From positions 1 through 12,513 of the forward strand of contig JACRMO010000037.1 in the NCBI GenBank assembly GCA_016214925.1: DNA of 12,513 bases, written 5' to 3'. Position 1 is the first letter of the stretch; every line of letters begins with the position of its first letter. This document shows positions 6,703 through 12,513 of this stretch, piece by piece. This DNA is from Gammaproteobacteria bacterium. Its GTDB lineage: Bacteria; Pseudomonadota; Gammaproteobacteria; Thiohalobacterales; Thiohalobacteraceae. The translations under genes and the position numbers were made by a program. The notes below the pieces were generated by a model. The model saw only the letters and a program-made list of their open reading frames with translations, had not been told where the DNA came from and did not search any database.

Positions 6703-9324
6703 ATGTCCAAACCGTCCGTACCTAGCGCATCCACCATACAGTCACACTGGTTGAAGCGCGTTCTGCCCGTCGCTTTCCTGCTGGCCACTGTAGCGTTGGC
6801 GGGAGAGGAGCTGCGTGGTCTCGACCCGTCCGCATTGCGTCAGACACTGACGACAATACCCGCGCTGATGCTGGTTGGCATACAGACCGCCGCTCTCGCC
6901 GGTGTTTTGCTGATGAGCCTGTACGACATTTTGCTCAATCACTGGCTGGAGATCCGTTTGCCGCTCATGCGCGTCGTGCGCTACGCCTGGATCGCCAACG
7001 CCTTCAACAACCTGATCGGTATGTCCGGACTGGCCGGCTCGGGGCTGCGTTTTTTGCTGCTGGCACGCGCCGACGTCTCCAGAAAGACCAACACCGCCTA
7101 TTCGACGATCATCATGTTGTCGGTGCCCACGGGCTTGTCGTTGCTGGCGTTGCCAATGCTCGGCTCCCTTGATCAGTATGCGCATCTGCAAAGCATACCA
7201 TCCACAGTCACGCTCGCTGTGCTGGTTATTATTGCGGCCTACTTACCCGTCTATGTCATCGGTCTAGGCAGTGAACGCATCCATCGGCGGTTCTTCGGTG
7301 GCCTGCCGTCTCTGCCGTTCCGGCGCATACCAATCCTGTTAGCAATCTCCCTGCTGGATTGGCTGGCCGCCGCATTCATCAGTTGGCTATGCCTGTATAG
7401 CACGGGTGCGGTCGTCAGTCTTACGGCCTATCTCGCAGCCTTTACGCTGGCCTCGGCACTGGGTATTTTCAGTCTGGTACCCGGCGGTCTGGGCGTGTTC
7501 GACGGCATGCTGTTGCTGATACTCAGTGCGACCGCCTCCAGCAACGAACCCATCCTGGCCGGTTTGCTGTTGTACCGGCTCACCTATTACGTCGTCCCCT
7601 GGCTACTGGCCCTGTATCTGGGTGGTGAACTGCTGTTGACCAGCGACAGCCGCAAACTGCGGCAGCTCGCGGAGCGCTGGCAGGGGAACCAGCTGCTGAC
7701 CATACTGCGGTTGCCTCTGCGTTTCCTTTCAACGATAGGCATTCGCGGCCTTTCGCTAATCACGCTGATCAGCGGTATCGTGCTGCTGATATCGGCTGCC
7801 TATCCCGCGCTTGTCGAACGCTTTTCCCTGTTGAATATCTACCTTCCGCTGGCCGCCATCGAGGCATCGCATCTGCTCTCGGTGGGAACCGGGATACTCC
7901 TGATCGCGCTCGCGCGGGGCATTTCCGAGCAGGTACGCACGGCCTACCGCGCCGGGCTGATTCTGTTGCTCGCTGGCGCAGCCTTCAGTCTGCTCAAAGG
8001 TCTGGATATTGAAGAGGCCACCTTACTGCTCGGCAGTGCCCTGCTGTTGCGATCCCAGCGGCGTAATTTCTATCGCCAGGGCTATCCCTTCCTGAGCCTA
8101 CGCACACTGCTCTGGGGCGCCCTCCTGATCCTGGCTGTTCTCGGCTATGCTCTATTGGGAAACTGGGTGCATGGCGATCTGAGCGCGCATATCCCCGCAC
8201 TGCTGAAATTCGCGCCGCATCTGGATGCACCGCGCTTCGTTCGCTCGCTGATCTTCGCCATCCTGGTCAGCCTGGGTTTTCTCGCCTGGTCGTATTTCCG
8301 CAGCGCCACGCCCAATCTGCAACTGCCGAACGCAGATGAACTGGAGGAAGCGCGCCAGCTGCTTGAACGCCACGGTGGCAACGCCTATTCGCACCTGATC
8401 TTCCTCGGCGACAAATATCTTTTCTTCGGACCCGACCGTCGCGCCCTGATTGCCTTTGGTCGACGCCGCGACCGACTGATCGCCTTGGGTGATCCCAGCG
8501 GCGATCCCGCCGCCTTTGCCAGCACCATTGAGGCCTTCCGCAGCTTCGCGGACAGATATGCGCTACTGCCGGTGTTCTACGAAGTCATGGATACCCATGT
8601 TCACGTCTACCACGATCTCGGCTTCTCGCTGTTCAAGCTGGGCGAGACCGCCTATGTGGATGTGCAGCAATTCAGCCTCGCGGGCAAACAGAGCGACGAC
8701 CTGCGCCATTCCGTCAACCGCGCCAAACGCGTCGGCATGCGCATGGAGCTGTTGCAGCCACCGTTCAACGCCAACCTGTGGCCGCAACTGCGCGGCATCT
8801 CGGATGCCTGGCTCGAAGCGCGCGGAAGCGCCGAAAAAGGCTTTTCGCTGGGGCGCTATGACCAGGACTATCTTGAACGCAGCCCGGTTGCCGCAGTCCG
8901 CCTCGATCAACGCATTGTGGCGTTTGCGAATCTGATGCCCGGCTATGGCGGCCAGACCGATCTCAGTATCGACCTGATGCGTCACACCGCCGATGCGCCG
9001 CCGGGAACCATGGATTTCCTGTTCGTCGAACTGATCGCGCTTGCGAAGGCCCAGGGTTATCAGCATTTCAACCTGGGCATGGCGCCGTTGGGCGGCGTGG
9101 GGCATACGCGCTATTCCCGCCCACAGGAACGCATTGCGCGCGTCGCCTATGAATATGGAAACCGGCTTTACAATTACAAAGGACTGCGCCGATTCAAGGA
9201 AAAATTTCGTCCGCAATGGCGCAGCAGTTATCTCGCCTATCCGGTATTCACGCCGCTGCCCGGTTTGCTGATCGACATCGCTGCGCTGATTGCCGGCGGC
9301 TACCGCCGCATCTTCACGAAATAA
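6703..9324 (+). CDS. mprF: MprF-type aminoacyl-phosphatidylglycerol synthase and flippase
   Basis: 873-residue bifunctional membrane protein, the full length of classic MprF. The N-terminal flippase domain (about 18-310) carries the family motif LVPGGLGVFDGML (258-270). More membrane helices continue to about 530. The C-terminal cytosolic synthase domain (DUF2156, GNAT-like, about 540-850) shows conserved segments such as SDAWLEARG (700-708), FSLGRYD (714-720) and NLGMAPLGGVG (790-800). The family transfers an amino acid, usually Lys or Ala, from its tRNA to phosphatidylglycerol and moves the product outward, lowering negative surface charge and raising tolerance of cationic peptides or acid. 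Lys or Ala specificity cannot be read here. The ATG at 6703 lacks a clear ribosome site, so coupling to corA is possible. The gene 28 bp downstream encodes the likely opposing hydrolase. Rhizobial orthologues are called lpiA. Confidence 0.94.
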   Translation: MSKPSVPSASTIQSHWLKRVLPVAFLLATVALAGEELRGLDPSALRQTLTTIPALMLVGIQTAALAGVLLMSLYDILLNHWLEIRLPLMRVVRYAWIANAFNNLIGMSGLAGSGLRFLLLARADVSRKTNTAYSTIIMLSVPTGLSLLALPMLGSLDQYAHLQSIPSTVTLAVLVIIAAYLPVYVIGLGSERIHRRFFGGLPSLPFRRIPILLAISLLDWLAAAFISWLCLYSTGAVVSLTAYLAAFTLASALGIFSLVPGGLGVFDGMLLLILSATASSNEPILAGLLLYRLTYYVVPWLLALYLGGELLLTSDSRKLRQLAERWQGNQLLTILRLPLRFLSTIGIRGLSLITLISGIVLLISAAYPALVERFSLLNIYLPLAAIEASHLLSVGTGILLIALARGISEQVRTAYRAGLILLLAGAAFSLLKGLDIEEATLLLGSALLLRSQRRNFYRQGYPFLSLRTLLWGALLILAVLGYALLGNWVHGDLSAHIPALLKFAPHLDAPRFVRSLIFAILVSLGFLAWSYFRSATPNLQLPNADELEEARQLLERHGGNAYSHLIFLGDKYLFFGPDRRALIAFGRRRDRLIALGDPSGDPAAFASTIEAFRSFADRYALLPVFYEVMDTHVHVYHDLGFSLFKLGETAYVDVQQFSLAGKQSDDLRHSVNRAKRVGMRMELLQPPFNANLWPQLRGISDAWLEARGSAEKGFSLGRYDQDYLERSPVAAVRLDQRIVAFANLMPGYGGQTDLSIDLMRHTADAPPGTMDFLFVELIALAKAQGYQHFNLGMAPLGGVGHTRYSRPQERIARVAYEYGNRLYNYKGLRRFKEKFRPQWRSSYLAYPVFTPLPGLLIDIAALIAGGYRRIFTK

Positions 9325-9352
9325 GTCAGGTTAGAACCGCGGAAAATCAACC

Positions 9353-10813
9353 ATGCCAAATTGGTTCCGAAACCCACTACGCCACCCTGCCGTTTACGTT
9401 GCGATCGTATTGGTGGTCGTCGCAGCGGTTTTGTTGGGCATCTACAACGGCCGGCATGCCGTAGTACAGATCACGGAGACCACACTCGCGTCCGGACGTT
9501 TTGGCTCACTCCATGTCTATCGCGGCGACACACCTCCGCAGCAACTGGTGCTGTTCGTTTCCGGCGAGGATGGCTGGCAAGACGATGTCGCCACAATGGC
9601 CCGCGCCCTGGTCAAGCCCGGCGTCATGGTCATGGGCATCGACATCAATCAATATCGCAAGGGTGTCTCGACCAGCACAGACTACTGCGATTATCCGGCC
9701 GGCGAATTGGAGGCCCTGAGCCGCACGCTGCAACAACAATACGGGCTCCCGAAGTACCGGCCACCGATCCTGGTTGGTTATGCGGGCGGTGCAACCCTGG
9801 TGTATGTGGCGCTTGCACAAAGCCCCAAGAACACCTTCACCGGCGCGATCAGTCTCGCTTTCCAACCGACGCTCAAGCTCACCAAATCTCTATGCAAAGG
9901 TCTCGGTTCCTTGACCTGGAACTGGCGCAAGGACGACAAGGGTATGGGCTTCGATCCGGCCACCTCGCTCCCTGCCCCGTGGCTGGTACTGCACGCTGAC
10001 CACGATCATGCCCGCAGTGAGGTTGCCGCTTTCGTAAACAAGATCCCTGGCGCGAAACTGGTTGTGCTACCCAATGTCGGTGATACACCTCTCCATGCCA
10101 CGGATTGGATACCGCAGTTGCAGGCGAGCTTTACTCGACTGACGAACTCTGTGGAATCGGTTCCGACGGGCGCGGCCACTGCAACGGCACTGGACAATTT
10201 GCCACTGATCGAGGTGCCGGCCGTTAAAGGCTCCAAACAAAATGATCTGATGGCAGTTGTGGTTTCCGGCGATGGCGGCTGGGCGAATATCGATCGCGAT
10301 GTGGCCGGCGAACTCGCGACACAGGGCATTCCGACCGTTGGCTGGGATTCGCTGCATTATTTCTGGAGTCGGCGCACACCAGACAGCATCGGTCAGGATT
10401 TATCCCGAGTGCTTAACTATTACCTGAAGGCCTGGGACAAGCACCGCGTACTTCTCATCGGCTATTCATTGGGCGCTGATGTCCTGCCGTTTATGGCCAG
10501 CCGATTGCCCGCTGACGTAAAAGGCAAGGTCGTCTTGGTCGCATTACTGGGCATCAGCCAGAGTGTCGATTTCGAATTCCGCCTCACGGACTGGCTACCC
10601 GGCAGTCAGGTCGCGGCCCCCCACCTGACCGGCCCCGAAGTGGCCAAACTCATGCCGCTCAGAGTCCTGTGTGTCTATGGCGCAGAGGAAGACGACTCAC
10701 TCTGTCCGCAGGCGGATAGCGCCGCGATTTCGGTACGCAAGCTACCGGGCGGGCATCACTTCAATGGCGATTACCAGACACTCACTCGCATCATTCTTGA
10801 AACCGCCCGGTAG
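9353..10813 (+). CDS. AcvB/VirJ-family periplasmic hydrolase, likely aminoacyl-phosphatidylglycerol hydrolase
   Basis: 486 residues with an N-terminal membrane helix or uncleaved signal (about 13-31), then two VirJ-like alpha/beta-hydrolase modules. In the first (about 50-265) the nucleophile elbow reads GYAGGA (142-147), with Ala144 where Ser is expected, so it is probably inactive. The second (about 285-486) has SGDGGW (305-310), an intact GYSLGAD elbow with Ser372, acidic Asp447/448 and His468/469 near the end, a plausible triad. AcvB of Agrobacterium and its rhizobial counterpart AtvA are encoded with lpiA/mprF, and AcvB hydrolyses lysyl-phosphatidylglycerol; Pseudomonas pairs an alanyl-PG synthase with a hydrolase similarly. 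The same pairing here (28 bp after mprF, GGAAAA at 9341-9346) supports that role. It would remove the lipid's amino acid on the periplasmic side. Substrate is inferred from context. Confidence 0.88.
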   Translation: MPNWFRNPLRHPAVYVAIVLVVVAAVLLGIYNGRHAVVQITETTLASGRFGSLHVYRGDTPPQQLVLFVSGEDGWQDDVATMARALVKPGVMVMGIDINQYRKGVSTSTDYCDYPAGELEALSRTLQQQYGLPKYRPPILVGYAGGATLVYVALAQSPKNTFTGAISLAFQPTLKLTKSLCKGLGSLTWNWRKDDKGMGFDPATSLPAPWLVLHADHDHARSEVAAFVNKIPGAKLVVLPNVGDTPLHATDWIPQLQASFTRLTNSVESVPTGAATATALDNLPLIEVPAVKGSKQNDLMAVVVSGDGGWANIDRDVAGELATQGIPTVGWDSLHYFWSRRTPDSIGQDLSRVLNYYLKAWDKHRVLLIGYSLGADVLPFMASRLPADVKGKVVLVALLGISQSVDFEFRLTDWLPGSQVAAPHLTGPEVAKLMPLRVLCVYGAEEDDSLCPQADSAAISVRKLPGGHHFNGDYQTLTRIILETAR

Positions 10814-10871
10814 CGCCAAAAGCCTGCAATGCCGCTGAGACCGGTCGCCAACAGACACGCACACTGTCCGC
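10814..10871. other. Convergent intergenic gap
   Basis: 58 bp between the converging acvB-like and DUF2970 genes. I see no hairpin followed by a T-tract on either strand, so the operon's end is not marked by an obvious intrinsic terminator and Rho-dependent ending is possible. Confidence 0.4.
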
Positions 10872-11108
10872 TCAGATACCGGCCGATTTAATAACCATCC
10901 GCACCACAAACCACACCATCAAAACGAAGGCGGCGGCCACCACCGCGCCGACCACGACGTAGATCCACGGCCGTCCTTGCGCGAAATCCCGCTCCCGGTT
11001 GCGGCTGCTCTGGACCCCAAACAGGCTGGCCAGCACGCTCGTGAATACCCGCCCCAGGGATTGCCCCTGAGCCTGATCAGAGCGATTTTCCGACTGATCT
11101 TTTGACAT
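10872..11108 (-). CDS. DUF2970 family small membrane protein
   Basis: 78 residues. A polar N terminus (1-17) leads into LGRVFTSVLASLFGVQS (18-34) and SRNRERDFAQG (35-45), the conserved core of DUF2970 proteins, followed by one membrane helix (about 49-72) and a short basic end. DUF2970 proteins occur in beta- and gammaproteobacteria and have no established function. The start at 11108 has AGGA about 4 bp and GGAG about 9 bp upstream on the minus strand. The gene is convergent with the acvB-like gene and divergent from the HD-GYP gene, so it is a separate transcription unit. Confidence 0.85.
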   Translation of the reverse strand: MSKDQSENRSDQAQGQSLGRVFTSVLASLFGVQSSRNRERDFAQGRPWIYVVVGAVVAAAFVLMVWFVVRMVIKSAGI

Positions 11109-11363
11109 TTTCCTGCTCTCCGAACCTTTGTTGGGCCATTCTACATGAGCATAAACAGAATCAGCGATTTAAGTTGTATAGCGAATGTGCCGATACAGAA
11201 ACTTGCATGTCGACAAAATTTGAATAACTATACGTGACAACCAGTTATTAGGTGCAGTGCATTTTATACCTAAGGATGGGCTTCAGGACATGGATGTTAT
11301 GGGTATTTTGTCCGCAACGGGATCTGCCGGACCGGGACAACGCACGTAGGCATGGGGGCCTGA
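11109..11363. promoter_or_regulatory. Divergent intergenic region between DUF2970 and the HD-GYP gene
   Basis: 255 bp that must hold promoters in both directions. For the DUF2970 gene a weak -10 candidate on the minus strand (TATACA, 11175-11180) is visible, without a good -35. For the HD-GYP gene, TATACC-like bases follow an inverted repeat but no clear -35 is present. No riboswitch family was recognised. Confidence 0.35.
11223..11249. repeat. Inverted repeat, possible operator
   Basis: AATAACT (11223-11229) and AGTTATT (11243-11249) form a perfect 7-bp inverted repeat separated by 13 bp. The arm centres are 20 bp apart, about two helical turns, which would suit a dimeric regulator. It lies 114 bp ahead of the HD-GYP start. 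No binding protein can be named. Confidence 0.35.
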
Positions 11364-12449
11364 ATGGGGACCATATTAGTCATCGACGACCAGTTCACGA
11401 GCCGCCAAATGCTCGCGGAACTAGCCCACTCCTTCGATCAGCAGATCCAGGTTGAAGCCTTTTCCTCCCCCCACGACGCCCTGCGCTGGCTCGGCTGGCA
11501 CCCCGCCGATCTGGTGCTGGTCGACTACGACATGCCCGATCTCAACGGCGTGGACTTCATTCGCCGAGTACGCACCCTGCCCAGTTGCGCGCACCTGCCG
11601 GTGGTGATTGTCACCGCGCAGGACGAACGCGAGGCACGCTATGCCGCCTTGGACGCCGGCGCGACCGACTCGCTGATCCGTCCGGTGGATCACGTCGAAT
11701 GCCGGGTGCGCTGCCGCAACCTGCTGACCCAATATGAGCAACACCGCATCATCCAGGACCGCGCGCGTTGGCTGGAACGCCAGGTCAGCGAGGCGGTCGG
11801 CGCCATCCGGGTACGCGAGCAGGAAACCCTGTTGCGGCTCGCCAAATGCGGCGAATATCGCGATGAGATCACCGGCAACCACGTCATCCGCATGGCCAAG
11901 TACGCCCGTCTGATCGCCGAAGGCCTGGAGCTCGCCAAGGACGAATGCGATGTCATCGAGTTGGCCGCGCCCATGCATGACATCGGCAAGATCGGCATCC
12001 CCGATCACATCCTGCTCAAACCCAGCCGTCTGCCGGAAAACGAATTCGAAATCATGAAACGCCATACCCTCATCGGGTATGAAATCCTCAAGGACAGCCC
12101 CTCGCAGTATTTGCAAATGGGTGCGGTGATCGCGCTGGCGCATCACGAGTGCTTCAATGGCAGCGGCTATCCGCACGGCCTGAAGGGTGAGGAAATCCCT
12201 CTGGCGGCGCGCATTGTCGCCGTCGCCGATGTCTACGACGCCCTAACCTCGGCACGCCCCTATAAACGCCCCTGGTCGCCCAACGACGCCATCCAATTCA
12301 TGGAGCGTATGAGCGGCCGCCATTTCGATCCGCGCTGCCTGGAAATCTTCCAGTCGCAAATGGACAAGGTCGTGAAGATCCAATACCTGCTGTCTGATCC
12401 GCCAGCCGCCACTGAAGACACCGGCCAGCGCTATTCCGATACAGCCTGA
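11364..12449 (+). CDS. RpfG-like response regulator with HD-GYP cyclic-di-GMP phosphodiesterase domain
   Basis: 361-residue cytoplasmic protein. The receiver domain (about 2-120) has the acidic pair Asp8-Asp9, phosphoacceptor Asp54 (LVDYDMP) and Thr84, but Arg106 stands where the conserved Lys of the KP motif is expected (LIRPVD). A linker helix (about 121-158) leads to the HD-GYP domain (about 160-345). The metal and catalytic residues are present: HDIGKIGIP (His205-Asp206), tandem HH (260-261), GYP (268-270, in NGSGYP) and the downstream VADVYDALTSARPYKRPW segment. HD-GYP enzymes degrade cyclic-di-GMP to pGpG or GMP, affecting motility, biofilm and virulence traits. Domain order and length match RpfG of Xanthomonas, but no rpfC or rpfF is in view, so the partner kinase is unknown. 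GGGGG (11354-11358) lies 5 bp before the ATG. Confidence 0.93.
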   Translation: MGTILVIDDQFTSRQMLAELAHSFDQQIQVEAFSSPHDALRWLGWHPADLVLVDYDMPDLNGVDFIRRVRTLPSCAHLPVVIVTAQDEREARYAALDAGATDSLIRPVDHVECRVRCRNLLTQYEQHRIIQDRARWLERQVSEAVGAIRVREQETLLRLAKCGEYRDEITGNHVIRMAKYARLIAEGLELAKDECDVIELAAPMHDIGKIGIPDHILLKPSRLPENEFEIMKRHTLIGYEILKDSPSQYLQMGAVIALAHHECFNGSGYPHGLKGEEIPLAARIVAVADVYDALTSARPYKRPWSPNDAIQFMERMSGRHFDPRCLEIFQSQMDKVVKIQYLLSDPPAATEDTGQRYSDTA

Positions 12450-12466
12450 TACCCGCTGCACTTACC

Positions 12467-12489
12467 GGGACAGATGCGCGATCTGTCCC
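12467..12489. repeat. Perfect palindrome after the HD-GYP gene: REP-like element or terminator stem
   Basis: GGGACAGAT (12467-12475) and ATCTGTCCC (12481-12489) form a perfect 9-bp inverted repeat around a GCGCG loop, 17 bp after the stop codon. No T-tract follows. GGGACAG...CTGTCCC palindromes resemble dispersed REP-like elements that often accompany RAYT (Y1 transposase-like) genes in proteobacteria. The window ends 24 bp later, so a second copy or a RAYT gene cannot be seen. Confidence 0.55.
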
Positions 12490-12513
12490 TGGCCCCCGAT
12501 CGCGGCCACGGCC

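Noticed and set aside
8750..8759. TGTTGCAGCC inside mprF, resembling half of the activator palindrome.
   Set aside because: Only one arm is present and it lies within coding sequence far from a promoter; likely chance. TGCAACA in sulP (about 5360) and the acvB-like gene (about 9729) is rejected for the same reason.
11299..11315. GG-N10-GC spacing upstream of the HD-GYP gene, considered as a second sigma-54 promoter.
   Set aside because: Apart from the GG and GC the -24 and -12 bases do not match consensus, and no enhancer palindrome or IHF site accompanies it.
11252..11455. 67-codon plus-strand frame overlapping the start of the HD-GYP gene.
   Set aside because: It overlaps the receiver domain coding region out of frame, has no clear ribosome site and no recognisable product.

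Overview
The window looks like chromosomal DNA from a GC-rich proteobacterium, most likely a gammaproteobacterium. This rests on a DUF2970 protein, an NtrC-class activator with a matching sigma-54/IHF-type promoter, a full-length MprF paired with an AcvB/VirJ-type hydrolase, and a SulP transporter with a Cys-rich tail. Species cannot be named from the sequence alone. No rRNA, tRNA, CRISPR array, transposase or prophage gene is visible.

Layout. The left part (233-3078, minus strand) is a two-gene two-component system: a membrane sensor kinase overlapping by 4 bp an NtrC-type sigma-54 activator. A 242-bp divergent control region (3079-3320) follows. It holds three copies (one a half-site) of a 17-bp palindrome TGTTGCA-N3-TGCAACA, a perfect IHF consensus match, and a near-consensus -24/-12 promoter. 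It faces a co-directional plus-strand gene series: an unrecognised 74-residue protein (3321-3545), a SulP/SLC26 anion transporter with STAS domain (3657-5465), a CorA Mg2+ channel (5605-6678), a full-length MprF aminoacyl-phosphatidylglycerol synthase/flippase (6703-9324) and an AcvB/VirJ-type periplasmic serine hydrolase (9353-10813). The right part holds a DUF2970 small membrane protein (minus, 10872-11108), divergent from an RpfG-like REC-HD-GYP cyclic-di-GMP phosphodiesterase (plus, 11364-12449). A strong palindrome lies at the right edge (12467-12489).

How it may work together (inference). The kinase senses an envelope or periplasmic signal and phosphorylates the activator. The activator binds the palindromes and, with IHF bending the DNA, activates sigma-54 RNA polymerase at about position 3288. 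The operon would then supply anion transport, Mg2+ uptake, and both synthesis and hydrolysis of aminoacylated phosphatidylglycerol, that is, control of envelope charge and ions. MprF/LpiA with AcvB/AtvA-type hydrolases is a known acid-tolerance and cationic-peptide-resistance pair in rhizobia. Its placement behind a sigma-54 two-component switch with SulP, CorA and a small unknown leader protein is the most notable point of the window. Two hairpins, before sulP and before corA, may adjust expression within the operon.
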